A stretch of DNA of 64,000 bases, taken from assembly GCA_012274445.1 (NCBI GenBank), contig JAAROD010000033.1, positions 1,054,001-1,118,000 on the forward strand. The letters are read 5' to 3'. Each line of letters begins with the position of its first letter. Within the stretch, counting starts at the first letter, position 1. Of the stretch, positions 41,983 through 53,130 are shown piece after piece. The notes below the pieces were generated by a model. That model worked only from the letters and a program-made list of their open reading frames with translations. It was not told the DNA's origin and searched no databases. The stretch is from Sclerotiophoma versabilis (lineage: Eukaryota > Ascomycota > Dothideomycetes > Pleosporales > Didymellaceae). Position numbers and translations under genes: made by a program.

Positions 41983-42482
41983 GTTATGCTGTCATTGAAC
42001 TGCGGTGTCCAAGAGCAAGGAAGCCTGCAGCTGCGTTGCTTGTTGCTTCTAGAGAAACCGGATAGCTTTCTGGTTTACATGAGTCCATACATTATCTTAG
42101 ACTGTAGTCGTTGAGATTGCTGTTTATATCCAGCAAGTTATGAATTAGTAGAAGCAAAGTCAACGGCACGTGAACGCCCGTAATGGCCGTGCTCCTTAGC
42201 GCGTTCGATGATATCATTCTTTCGATTGGCCGCCTAGAAGGAGGCTACATTCATCATCGCTTCGTTGCACTTTTGATCGCATTATTCACAACCTTCGGTG
42301 ACATTTGCACCGTTTTCACTTTCATGATGAACACGCAGCAGTAAAAGGAGATTAGGTGTTTGCAGCTTCGTATGTGCTCCACACCTCTTGCCTCTTGCAC
42401 CAAATCATCGCTTCCTCGCTCGCAACTCTCGAACCTGCATCAGCCTCGATAAGCCGCGGTCATTTGACTGTCTGTAGCCTCG
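41983..42482. other. Spacer between DAC1 and RAD26
   Basis: 500 bp with the DAC1 3' end and the RAD26 promoter; AT-rich in the middle. It marks the right border of the GlcNAc cluster. No gene is seen. Confidence 0.5.
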
Positions 42483-45400
42483 ATGGCTTCATCCCCCAGC
42501 GACGACGCTGCAAGCGCCTCAGCACCCATAATCACCGTGACCGATACACAAGACTCGAACGACGTGAAGGCGGAAGATACAGCAGTAGTGCTAGATGCGC
42601 AGAGCGAGGAAGAAGAAGTGCCTTCAGATGCTGACGAAGAGACACGGTTAAAGTTCCTAACGACTGGGGCTCGAGCGCAGGATGACCTCGAACGCGATAT
42701 TGGCCGCCAGGCAGACCAACTGCTTACTGAGCAAGCTGATGCTCGCGACAACAAGCGGATTGAGAAGGCTGAGGCTGAGGCGAAGCGCGCTGAAGCGGCA
42801 ATTCAGAAGCTGCGAAACCGCCTTGCGCTGCCCGCGGTGGACACGCACAAGGCTAGGCTACGAGGCGAGATTGCAGCATTCCAGCTGAAGATCGAAGATC
42901 TTGACAAGGAGATGGATGCAATACAAGAGCGCATTAATGAACGACATGCCGCGCCAGAGGGGGAAGAGCCCGCACAGGATGGTGTCAATGGCCCCCTACC
43001 GAACGAAAGTCGGCGCGACTTCCTGATCCGCACCGGCAAGATCACGCCTTTCTCAAGATTGGCGCAGAACCAAACTAGGTCGGGAACACTGGGAGAGACA
43101 ATGCTTGATGCCGAGATGGAAGATATGGTGGAGGATACTACTACCGGTCCAACCTCGCATCGAAACTTGATGAAGCCGGGTTTCCAAGATGTCGACACTA
43201 GCTCAGAGGCTTCCAGCCCTCAGTCTACAACGCGCGCGCGAAAACGGCGAAAGACGACACCTTCGGGCGAGTTAGCAGGCTCACGGGCGTCCAGCGCCGA
43301 CCCAGGCACGACTGACAGGGATAGTGACGATGCTTTTGATCCTGGCATGTCTGCACGCGAGCTTGCAACTCTGGACGACTTTGAAGAAGTCTCGGACTTG
43401 GCCGTCAATGAAGACGATGACGATTTCGCCGCAAGCGCAAGCCGCAAGCGCAAAACTAGAGGGAAGAAACAGAAGAAGACCAACGTGGTACCTGAGACTG
43501 AGGCCGAAGAAGAGGACCTTACAGGAGTAGATGATGGGAACGAGAAGGTGTATCGCCAGCGTGTAGAAAAATGGTCCAGAAACCGTGCTGCCGCAAGGAA
43601 CCGAGCAAAGGAACGAGTTGGCGATACTACGACAGAGGACGACGCAGAAGAAGAGTGCTTTAAACCTCATCCCACTGAAGCTGATACTGTACTAGAGGGC
43701 GAGTTTCGCATACCTGGGGACATTTATCCGGCGCTGTTCCCGTATCAAAAGACAGGAGTGCAATGGCTTTGGGAGCTGTTCCAACAGAATGTTGGTGGTA
43801 TCATTGGTGATGAGATGGGGTTGGGTAAAACCATCCAGGCCATCTCTTTCGTCGCAGGCCTTCACTACTCTAAGCGACTCACCAAGCCTGTGATTGTGGT
43901 GTGCCCGGCGACAGTCATGAAGCAGTGGGTCAGTGAATTTCATCGCTGGTGGCCGGCTCTGCGCGTTTCCATCCTACATACATCGGGTAGTGGCATGCTA
44001 AACACTCAACGAGAAGACCGGTACGAACGAGAGATGGAGTTGCGTAGCTATGGTGATTATGACAATACCTTGACTGGAGCTGGCAAGGCAGCGAAAAAGA
44101 TTATTGAGAAGGTCAAGCGTGACGGTCATGTGCTCGTCACAACCTATTCTGGACTTCAAACCTACTCAGAATTTCTGACAGCAACGGAGTGGGAATGTGC
44201 TATTCTTGACGAAGGGCATAAGATCCGTAACCCCAATACTGCTATTACGATCCACTGCAAAGAACTCCGCACACCGAATCGCATTATTCTGTCAGGAACA
44301 CCGATGCAGAACAATCTCAGCGAACTATGGTCCTTGTTCGACTTTGTGTTTCCCATGCGCCTAGGCACACTGGTCAACTTCAGGAACCAGTTCGAGTTCC
44401 CAATCAAGCGTGGTGGGTACGCAAACGCCTCGAACCTCGAATTTGAAACCGCAATCAAATGTGCAGAGACTCTTAAAGACGCCATCAGCCCATATTTGCT
44501 GCAACGTTTCAAGGTCGATGTAGCAACTGATCTGCCGCAGAAGAAGGAACAGGTGCTGTTTTGCAAGTTGACGCGTCAGCAGCGCCAAGCGTACGAAGGC
44601 TTTTTGCAATCCGAAGACATGAAGTCTATTGCGTCAGGTAAGCGCCAGATGCTCTACGGTGTTGACTATCTTCGAAAGATTTGCAATCACCCAGACCTGA
44701 CCGAGCATAAAACGTTGTCAAAGCAGCCAGGTTACGATTATGGCGCACCGAATAAGTCAGGAAAGATGCAGGTGGTCAAGGAGTTGCTTTCGCTCTGGAG
44801 AAAAGGTGGTCATAAGACACTACTTTTCGCTCAACACCGTATCATGCTTGACATTCTACAGAAATTCCTCGATCACCTGCCTGAGATCAACTACCGTCGT
44901 ATGGACGGTGAAACACCCATCAAAGACCGACAAGACCTTGTCGACGAGTTCAACAAAAGCCCAGATCTGCACGTGTTCTTGTTGACAACTAAGGTTGGTG
45001 GACTCGGTGTCAACCTGACAGGTGCGAATCGTGTTATTATTTACGATCCCGACTGGAATCCTTCCACCGATATCCAAGCACGCGAACGCTCATGGCGACT
45101 CGGACAGAAGCGAGAGGTTGAAATATACCGCCTTATGTCTGCAGGCACTATTGAGGAGAAGATTTACCATCGTCAGATCTTCAAACAATTTCTGACGAAC
45201 AAGGTTCTGAAAGACCCAAAGCAACGCCAGACATTCCAGATGGGCGATCTACACGACCTCTTCACACTAGGCGGCGAGACTGCAGATGGTGAGACAGAAA
45301 CAGGCACCCTCTTCCGAGGCTCTGAAGTCAAGTTTGATGAGGACGGTAGTTCAGCAGCCCTAGACGCCACGGCAGCCGAAGACCTCGCAGCAGTCAAAGG

Positions 45401-46193
45401 CATTGCCCACGCCGAAGCCTTCCAAGCACCCGCCACTGACACCGAAGACGCCACACACAGCGCAGGCGAGGGCGACGGAGCAGAGAAACCCGCCGTAGGC
45501 GGCCGTCTCCTGTCTACCATCTTCGCAAAGACAGGCGTCCACTCTGTGCTCGAGCACGATGCAATTATCAACTCCACTGCAGACGGGCGCAAGCGCAAAG
45601 TGCAAGCTGACCCAGCTTTCATCCAACGCGAAGCCAAACGGCAAGCTGCGCTCGCTGCAGAGCAACTCAGGGAAAGCATGGAGGAAGCTCGCGCTGTGCC
45701 CGCTGGGGTACCGACTTGGACAGGCACATATGGCGAAGTCGGACGCCCGAACGAACCTTCGCCTCGTTCTTCCACCTCCATACGTGGCGGACGCGGCGGC
45801 CGGGGCGGCAGCAGTCTCGGTCGGGGACAACCATCCTCATCCTCGATTCTATCCAATCTCGCAGCGCGACAAGGTCGGCCTGTGTCCACCGGCCCTTCGA
45901 CCTCGGCCTCTTCGTCGCGCGCATCGACGCCATCAGCGACCACACCGGCTTCGTTCCGCGGCCGCCGTATGCTCGAGATGATCCGCGACTTCATGATGAC
46001 GCATGGCGGTGTTGTACCGAGCCAGATGCTGGTCGATCATTTCGATCACTATGTGCGCGCGCAGCCAGGCAGGAACGAGGAGTTCAAGGAGATGCTCAAG
46101 ACGGTTGCGACGCTAGATAGGAGCGGAAGTGCACAGAGGGGGAAGTGGGTGTTGAAGGATGAGTGGAGAACTAGACCGGCTGCTCGAGGTTAG
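42483..46193 (+). CDS. RAD26: SNF2-family DNA repair ATPase Rad26 (CSB/ERCC6)
   Basis: Single exon for 1,236 residues, the longest gene in the window. Rad26 binds stalled RNA polymerase II and starts transcription-coupled nucleotide excision repair. The N-terminal ~400 residues are acidic with a coiled coil (about 60-150, repeated RIEKAEAEAKRAEAA type) and basic patches (RKRKTRGKKQKK). The SNF2 helicase core spans about 415-960: Walker A DEMGLGKT (about 445), the DEGH box in ILDEGHKIRNP (about 574) as in Rad26/CSB instead of DEAH, LSGTPMQNNLSELWSLFDF, and motif VI RSWRLGQKREVEIYRL. The C-terminus has a Gly/Arg/Ser-rich patch (about 1,100-1,130), then a winged-helix-like end (RRMLEMIRDFMMTHGGVVPS). 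It lies outside the GlcNAc pathway. Confidence 0.95.
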   Translation: MASSPSDDAASASAPIITVTDTQDSNDVKAEDTAVVLDAQSEEEEVPSDADEETRLKFLTTGARAQDDLERDIGRQADQLLTEQADARDNKRIEKAEAEAKRAEAAIQKLRNRLALPAVDTHKARLRGEIAAFQLKIEDLDKEMDAIQERINERHAAPEGEEPAQDGVNGPLPNESRRDFLIRTGKITPFSRLAQNQTRSGTLGETMLDAEMEDMVEDTTTGPTSHRNLMKPGFQDVDTSSEASSPQSTTRARKRRKTTPSGELAGSRASSADPGTTDRDSDDAFDPGMSARELATLDDFEEVSDLAVNEDDDDFAASASRKRKTRGKKQKKTNVVPETEAEEEDLTGVDDGNEKVYRQRVEKWSRNRAAARNRAKERVGDTTTEDDAEEECFKPHPTEADTVLEGEFRIPGDIYPALFPYQKTGVQWLWELFQQNVGGIIGDEMGLGKTIQAISFVAGLHYSKRLTKPVIVVCPATVMKQWVSEFHRWWPALRVSILHTSGSGMLNTQREDRYEREMELRSYGDYDNTLTGAGKAAKKIIEKVKRDGHVLVTTYSGLQTYSEFLTATEWECAILDEGHKIRNPNTAITIHCKELRTPNRIILSGTPMQNNLSELWSLFDFVFPMRLGTLVNFRNQFEFPIKRGGYANASNLEFETAIKCAETLKDAISPYLLQRFKVDVATDLPQKKEQVLFCKLTRQQRQAYEGFLQSEDMKSIASGKRQMLYGVDYLRKICNHPDLTEHKTLSKQPGYDYGAPNKSGKMQVVKELLSLWRKGGHKTLLFAQHRIMLDILQKFLDHLPEINYRRMDGETPIKDRQDLVDEFNKSPDLHVFLLTTKVGGLGVNLTGANRVIIYDPDWNPSTDIQARERSWRLGQKREVEIYRLMSAGTIEEKIYHRQIFKQFLTNKVLKDPKQRQTFQMGDLHDLFTLGGETADGETETGTLFRGSEVKFDEDGSSAALDATAAEDLAAVKGIAHAEAFQAPATDTEDATHSAGEGDGAEKPAVGGRLLSTIFAKTGVHSVLEHDAIINSTADGRKRKVQADPAFIQREAKRQAALAAEQLRESMEEARAVPAGVPTWTGTYGEVGRPNEPSPRSSTSIRGGRGGRGGSSLGRGQPSSSSILSNLAARQGRPVSTGPSTSASSSRASTPSATTPASFRGRRMLEMIRDFMMTHGGVVPSQMLVDHFDHYVRAQPGRNEEFKEMLKTVATLDRSGSAQRGKWVLKDEWRTRPAARG

Positions 46194-46745
46194 GCACTTG
46201 TCGTTGGTCCAAGGCTGTTGGAGTTCAACCCGTGGACATGGCGTTGGGTTTCAGCGCGAGATACCATTGCATTCTTGCCAAGTGCTGGCATACATTCCAT
46301 GCATCATGTTGATGGATGATGATAAACAAACAAATATCAAAATTTACGTCAGACAAGCAATGCGATGATATGCACTCTCGGTCGTTCAGATTCATTGTAG
46401 CAACAGCTAGTCTCCCTAGTCGAGGACCATGAATATTACATCCCGTGCTAAATCGTGCCTGACAAGCGTGCTCCTCTGCAGTATTAAGATGCGTATAGGT
46501 CCCTAGCTTAGAATATGCAGCCTGCTTCCCTCTACCGAATATGTGTGCTCCTCAAACTCCAGACGATGAATGACTCCAAATGATTGTGGATTGCTCCCCT
46601 GCTGAACGCTGTCGACCCCACAGCGCCAGTCCCAGACGTTTTTATGATTCGAAATGAGTGATATATAGACAAATGTGAAGCGTAAGGAATGCCGTTATCG
46701 TATACGAGACATCAGGTGTCCAGATGCGTGCACGTCATGGTGCGT
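46194..46745. other. Convergent spacer
   Basis: 552 bp holding the 3' ends of RAD26 and the membrane-anchored protein gene. AT-rich; no gene seen. Confidence 0.5.
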
Positions 46746-47701
46746 TTACCAGAGGCCGAAGGTGTAGGTGAAGTAGACGAGGGAACCGATGGTTGTGCCC
46801 ATTGTGAGAAGGAGGGCTCTGAGAGTCATCTTCTCGAAGTGCGAGAGCGCGCCGTTGCAATTTGCGCAATTGAACTCTGTATTCTATCAGCATGGTGTGT
46901 TGAGCGTGAGTAGTGGGGAGTGGGTCCTTACCATCGAAGGGGACGTATGGCTGGGGTGTGTACATGCCAAACTGGAAGGAGTTGAAGACAGCCAGGTAGC
47001 CGGCGCGGGGAGCGGCGCTGACGCTGGACTCGGCATCGTAGATCAGCAGAGTGTACTTCTCGGTCAAGAAGGGCGCCTGTCCTGACGGGGGGTTCTTGGT
47101 GTCCCAAACGACTGATGTCTGCGCTGCCGACTGGTTGACAGCAATGGTGTATGTGGCCTGGTTGGCGGTGCAGGTGGCGAGAATGTCGATGGCTTTGGGG
47201 GTCTGGGACAGCGAGGTGTAGTTCCAGGCGAAGGTAACATAGTCGCCGACCTTGTAGAACTGGGAGCCGGCCATGACACCGGGCGTGATCATGGAGATGC
47301 CTCCTGCGGGCAGGCGGGCGTCGTAGCTGGTGGCCTTGGACTTGCCAGTGGTCTTGGTGCCCGAGGCCTTCTGCGAGCCGCTTACGCTTGCCTTCCCGGT
47401 TGTCGACGCTGCGTCCTTGTCGTCGCTGTTGTCGCTGTTGGTGGCGCTGGCCTTCCCTGACTCTGCTGCACTCGTCCGTGTGGGCTGGTTGCTCGACTGC
47501 TGTTCTGAAGCCGAGGCCGATTCTGGTGGGCTATGTCAGTACTGCATGTACGGAGGAATGTGTCGCAGACGTACTGTCGTCCTGTCGTGCGAAAATATTC
47601 CTGACGTCCCCCAGGCCATGGATGTTGGCGAAGGCGTCCGGGATGGCAGCTGTGACCGAACTCATGGCCAGAAGGCCGGCGAGCAGCTGTGAGGGTCTCA
47701 T
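46746..47701 (-). CDS. Secretory-pathway protein with C-terminal membrane anchor (DUF7137-like)
   Basis: Exons 47701-47575, 47522-46932 and 46876-46746 give 282 residues. The N-terminus MRPSQLLAGLLAMSSVTAA is a signal peptide. A Ser/Thr/Lys-rich linker follows (about 45-100), then a compact domain (about 105-225) beginning GGISMITPGVMAGSQFYKVG and including TFAWNYTSL and EKYTLLIYDAESS. Next comes EFNCANCNGALS, with a Cys-X2-Cys pair, and a final membrane helix ending FTYTFGLW. This is the layout of a widespread ascomycete family I know as DUF7137, of unknown function and probably in the endomembrane system or at the cell surface. Intron 1's acceptor is CACCAG at 47523; the nearer-looking TAG would break the frame. 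Confidence 0.8.
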
Positions 47702-48558
47702 TATCCTGCCCAGGTGTCCAATTCAGTAAACGAAGTTGAGTCGAGGGCCCGCGAGACGGCTGAGGATGCGGTGCGGAGGTGTGTTGTGAAGCCGGTAGTG
47801 CGACGAGAACGTGTTGGCGTGTCAACAAACGGTGTTGACGGATTACACAAGCGAGTCAGGCGTCCCTTTTCCTACCAAAACGAGCGACTGGTGAAGGAAA
47901 GCGAAGTCTCGGGTCGAACGAAGGTTGATGGTGTGCGTGAGGGTTCAATGTTGGCTGGCACGCTGGAGAAAGGGCTGGTGCATACAGGGGGCGTCCCGAG
48001 TGATTCCTGCATGAATCGACCATGCGGGCACTAGTCCCTTTACGCATTCCAATTCGCCGCCTTTTGCTATTCATAGGCTGCGCATCCACACCCGTTGAGA
48101 TCCATCGTCATGCACATCCTGTCGTTTATTTCGTCTCTTTAAATTTGAGCCATTTGCACGGGCGAGCATGCTTGTTTCTCCTGCTGCCCTTGTTTCTACG
48201 CGACCCAAGCCTCTGCCATCACAGCCTTTCTTTTGCCCTTTTGTGTGCTTCCCTGCGCTGTGGCCGCTTGTTGCCTCTGAATCCTATGTTTGGCTATTTA
48301 ACCGCAGGAACCTGTCTTGAGACGTCTGTGTCGATTGTTCTTATCGTGCCTGTGCTCTGCAGCCGTGCAGCTTACTCATCGTGAATTACGAGCTGCTCGT
48401 GCTATACTTGGGTGGCACAGCTGAGCATGCAGGCAGTGCTGAAACGACAATCAAAAAGTGGCGAGCATTTGTTCAAACTCTTCTCGTATTCCATGCAACA
48501 TCTTCAATATTCACCCACACCTACAGAATCTTTCACTGTGAGCCAGCTCTCGACCTCT
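47702..48558. other. Spacer upstream of the membrane-anchored protein gene
   Basis: 857 bp with the promoter of the gene ending at 47701 and the 3' end of the permease gene. Plus-strand open frames (47714-48034, 48022-48384) are rich in Leu, Ser and His without domain features. No gene is called. Confidence 0.5.
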
Positions 48559-50322
48559 TCAAGCATGTGACTCGACGCGCTCGACAGCAGCTTGCTTCTC
48601 CTGCTGCAGAGAAATGTCGGCCAACGCGGGCTTCAGCGCCTCAGCATTCTCACGAGTGAACTTGCGCGATGACACCTTGTGTTCGAACAGCAGATCCAAC
48701 TCAGAATATGTCAGTCCCTTGGACTCTGGAAGACGAAAGTAGCCCCAGACGATAAACAACACCGCAATGCCTGCCCAGAAAAACCCACCCTTCGCACCCC
48801 AATTCCAGTCGTTCACGCCAACCATCTTCGGCATGATTGTGTTTGTGACGAATACGATGCTGTTGTAGCTGGCCCGAGACAGCGCGACAGTCTTGACACG
48901 AAGGCGAGAGCTCGGGATCTCGGCGGCCAGTGTGTAACAAATGGGCCCTATAGAAAGCTAGGTCGGTCAGTATATGGTTGCCATGTCTGAAGATGAGTAC
49001 GTACCTGGAAGCAGAAGATCATGAGGATGATCAAAATACCTCCTGCGAGGCTTGCACTCTTGTTGGACTTGGGTGCAAGACCGATGAATCCGACAATGAG
49101 TAGGATCAGTGAGATGGCTGACAGACCAGTCAAGTACATCTTCCGGCGGCCGAACTTGGTCATGATCCACCATGCGATGCAACAACCGACCAGTCCCAGA
49201 CAGTCTTGACCGATAGTGAGATGGAAGGAGTCATCTTGACTCAATCCAACACCCTGCAAAAACTGAGTACCGAATCCCATGAAGGGGACGCCGCAAAGAG
49301 CCTGGGTAATGAAAGCCATAGCAGAAACCTCGGTTCGGTGCAAGTCGCTGCCACGAAAGAGGTGCCAGTAGTTGGTACCTGCTGACACTTCTTTCTCGAA
49401 CTGGTCAGTGACGACCATCATCTCCACATGGGCGTCCAGGTCGAATTCGATACCCGCCTGGGGTGTGGTAAGTTTGGCAATAGCTGCACGAGCTTCTTCG
49501 ACACGCCCCTGGCGAACCAACCACCAGGGTGACTCGGGTGCCAGCAGTGTAGCAATGATGATAGGAATCGGCCAGATCCATTGCAACGCGAATGGAATTC
49601 TGTAACCCCACTGGCTGGTGTTTTTCATCAAGCCAGTGAGCACACCGGTCGAGAAGAGACCTCCAATGACCCAGCACATGTTGATCCACGAGGTCATGTA
49701 TCCTCGAAGGTGTGTAGGGCAAAGATCGGCGGCGTACGAGATCGCAAGTGTTTGGAAGACACCCCATGGCAGACCTTGAATAATGCCACCAATCAAGAAC
49801 ATCTCGAGGCTGGTCGAGAAGAAGGGAATGAAGATGGCGCCAGTCATGACAATCATGCTGACAACCATGGTCTTCTTGTAGCCAATCCATTCGGTAATGT
49901 AGCCGTTGATGATCAAACCAAGAATGCAACCAACCTGGTGGCTGTTAGCATAACCAATTCTATTGCAGGCGTGAACCACGGGGTTAACTTGCCTGAGTTC
50001 CATTCAGAATGATGGTTTGCCATCGAGACGACACGAGTCTGCCGCCCTCGGGATTGACCTGGTCGCCAAACCTGTTCCTGAAGGGCTCGAAGGCAAAGAA
50101 CTTGTTCATCAAAGATGTGTCGTAGCCTTCCATGACTACAGCGAGCGAAATGACAAAGGAGAACACAATGGCTTTCCACCAGAAACGCAAACTCTGACGA
50201 ACTGACATGTTATGCTCATTGTCGATGGCAGCATTGGTGCCATTAGCCGCGCCCTGGCCCATTGTCCTCGAGTCGACTTTCTCGGCCACATGGCTTGCAG
50301 TTTTGTCGTCAAGTCCAGACAT
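48559..50322 (-). CDS. MFS sugar permease, maltose/alpha-glucoside type
   Basis: Exons 50322-49993, 49934-49005 and 48957-48559 give 552 residues. It is a 12-span sugar porter of the plasma membrane. Visible family stretches are the first span with MEGYDTSLMNKFFAF, QVGCILGLIINGYITEWIGY, the Arg-rich loop CPTHLRGYMTSW, PESPWWLVRQGRVEEA (the PESPR-like site after span 6), TKFGRRKMYL, and RLPESKGLTYSELDLLFEHKV at the end. The pattern is that of MAL-type alpha-glucoside:H+ symporters. Substrate is inferred: the neighbour is an alpha-galactosidase, so melibiose or raffinose-type sugars are also possible. Intron 1 (49935-49992) begins with GC (CAG|GCAAGT), needed to make the conserved NGTQVGCILG. 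It is divergent from the regulator gene at 51064. Confidence 0.9.
49935..49992 (-). other. GC-AG intron in the sugar permease gene
   Basis: 58 nt, donor GCAAGT in the consensus setting CAG|GCAAGT, branch ATGCTAAC, acceptor CACCAG, phase 0. No GT donor nearby keeps the frame. Confidence 0.85.
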
Positions 50323-51063
50323 GGTGGGGTGAAATAGGGGAAAACAATGAGCAACCTATCAAATATGGGGTTTGAGGATATATCCTCGATGCGCACACTG
50401 GTGGTGAATGGATTAGGCTCAAAACCGGGAACGTGCCTCAGCTTATATGTATGTAGGTCGTGCGATATGGTTGTTCAACATGAAGAGTTCAGCCTCGGTA
50501 CCCTAGCCATGATGGCGGCGGCTCAGTAGACTGGTCTGGAAAGGGGAAACAACACGACCGGCAACGACCGAGACCAGGCAGGGCTTGTGAGCTTTGCGGG
50601 GAGATGCAGGCAGGCTCGTCTCCGCCCCATGGGACAATGCCCCGTGTGGAGATCTGGCGAGGTACGCGGCTGATTGATCGTCCAATCAGGGTTGGTATTC
50701 GAGTCAGGTCCAGAGTGTTTGACCGAGCAATCGTGCAAGCAACGGCTGTCCCAAGTTCCAAAAATTCGAGGCCAAGGAGTCTGCAGGTTGCTAGGTGGTT
50801 TTCACGTGTTCTGAATGAATACTTCTCCGTCAGTAAACCGCCTCTAAAGTCGAGGGAAGAGCGAACCGTCTCCGGCTTCTAGCTTGGCAGGTGTCTTGAC
50901 GGGGGTTTAACCGCATTGAGAGCTGAAGCGGGGACAATTCGGGAGGACAACAAAGTTCATCGTCACATCTGTGAAGCCCTAACCACAAGGCCGAGGAAGT
51001 TTTCCGCCCTTCATCAGTACAAGATTCACGACTTTTCCGACGTGGGTCCACCATCCGTACGTG
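50323..51063. promoter_or_regulatory. Divergent promoter region, permease / Zn2Cys6 regulator
   Basis: A 741-bp interval shared by a sugar permease and a regulator. Several CGG/CCG half-sites occur, e.g. around 50555-50575, but I see no convincing spaced pair. Confidence 0.45.
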
Positions 51064-52937
51064 ATGCGCAAACCATCAGCCTGCAGCACATGCCGGTAAG
51101 CGATCCCGATATCTACCGGATACCTGGTTTGACAGGGCGTTGCTAACTTCTCCTAGAGCACGACGACGCAAGTGCATCTATCCAACAGGAGAGCGGTCTG
51201 ATCGGGTGATCACCTGCGAGTACTGTCGGTCACGAGCACTGCATTGTGTCCAGAAGCCTCCTGAAGGCGGCTACTATGCTCAACGCCAAGCAAGAATCGA
51301 GGAATTCGAGGCAAACCAACAGGCCTCAGCATCTCCAGGGAGTCAGACGACACCAACATCATGCCAGTCTCCGTCCGACCTGCCACCGATGCCCTTGAGG
51401 CTGGAGCTGGTGAACTTGTACTTTGATTACATCCATGATCAATTCCACTCTATGTATCATCGCCCTTCGTTCACCGAGGATGTGGCGAGAGAGAGGGTAC
51501 CGAGAATAATCCTGCTTGCGATATTCGCACTTTCGTGCAGGTAAGACCATCAGCCGATAAACGATTGAATGTCTCCCAACTGTTGCTGGACAGATTCTCG
51601 AGCAACTCGGTCTACATGGAATTAGATCCACGAGAAAGGGGCGAAGGTTTCCGCACAGCAAGTGAGACCTTACTTAACTTACGTGACATTTCACCAGTCA
51701 CGATACAAGCATGTGTGTTATTGGGTGCATATGCTGCTGCCCATGGTGACACAGACGTTGAAAACGTGTACTACAGCACGGCAGGTCGTATGTGCTTAGT
51801 TCTTGACTTGCCCAACCGGCCAGTCGCCAGCCTTCTTGAAAGAGAAGTTAATATTAGAGGTATGTTCACTCTCGCTTTGGCAATTCTGCCCCTACTACCT
51901 AACTTGGACTGTTCACTAACCGCGATGGGGATGCAGTATGGTGGACCGTCTGTATGGTCGATGTGTGGTCGTCGGCTGCAGTCAGAGTTCCGAGAATTAT
52001 GCCATTACACACCTCGGTTTCGTACCCTATCGATGAGATTCCCTTCTCTTCAATGAGCGCCGATTTCACCTCCAACTTCATCAGTAACCCAACAACCTAT
52101 GAGTCGCCAATCCTCACGGAAATGATTAAACTGAACAGAATACTTTTGCAAGTTATCGACTTCAATCGCAGATGTGTATCGGAGCACCTTGAAGGTGAAA
52201 CTTTAGAGATGGGGGTGCGATCGCTATCCCGAGAACTGAGCGTTTGGTTGGAGAGCTTACCTCATCACATGAGGGACACACCAGAGAACTTCAAGTGGTT
52301 TGCTGATCGTGGTTTTGGACGCATGTTCGCAGCACTATACCTCGGATACTATCATTATGGTCAGCTGCTCAATTATCAGTTCCTGGGGGCAGACGCCATC
52401 TCAACTTCTACGCTATACGCTGCGGACTGTAAACATCATGCCTCAAAACTCTGCGAAATGGTCTATCGATGCTTTGCCACTCCTGGCAGCGAGGTTATGT
52501 ATCCAGCAGTTGCGCATATCCTCGTGATAGCATCCACCGTTCAGATACACACTCTGCTCTTTTCTGGGGATAACGGCCAGATACGGCAGGCAAAGTCACG
52601 CCTCGAACGCAACTTTGAGATACTCCTGCGACTGCGGCCGTTCTGGTCGAGCGTGGACAGCGCTATGAGCCGCTTGAGAGCCTTCCATCAGACTTGTTTG
52701 CGAAGCAAGGATACGAGTTTCGTTCTAGATCGCTGGCTGCTACGTTTCCTAGTTCAGTTTGCGCCACATATGGAACTCGAGCCGCGTGACAACGATCCAC
52801 ATTACGAAGCTCTCCTTGCTCTCTCGAAACAATCACCTTCATCGTGTTCTTCGTTATCGGTAGCCTCGCCAGGAATGGTAATGCAACCCCCACATCCACA
52901 TGGGGCTTCCCCACGGGTACACCAAGGCCCCACATAA
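51064..52937 (+). CDS. Zn2Cys6 transcription factor, probable sugar regulator
   Basis: Exons 51064-51095, 51157-51540, 51594-51859 and 51937-52937 give 560 residues. The first exon is only 32 nt and carries half of the zinc cluster; splicing yields CSTCRARRRKCIYP..C..C, a complete Zn2Cys6 set (about residues 7-40) right at the N-terminus as is usual. A fungal-specific transcription factor middle homology region follows from about residue 90 (LRLELVNLYFDYIHDQFHSM) with the conserved VWWTVCMVDVWSSAA block. It stands divergently to the permease and 193 bp upstream of the alpha-galactosidase in the same direction, so local control of those two is a reasonable inference. A frame upstream of 51064 exists but is not in phase. 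Confidence 0.88.
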
Positions 52938-53130
52938 ACATAGCGGCGGAAAACGATAACCATTTCCCACGCGTTTTATGTGGATCTGGTCCAAGAGTGC
53001 AGGGCGGGATACTTGGCGTCGGCTCTCGCATGTCGGGTCGGACACAGAGAGTCGTGGGTGTCAAAAACATACATTTGCTACGCAGGTAGCTGCAGCAAGA
53101 TCGCCAACTCCAAAACCGACGATAACAAAG

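Noticed and set aside
45173..45994. 273-codon minus-strand frame opposite the RAD26 C-terminus
   Set aside because: Antisense shadow of the low-complexity C-terminal coding region.
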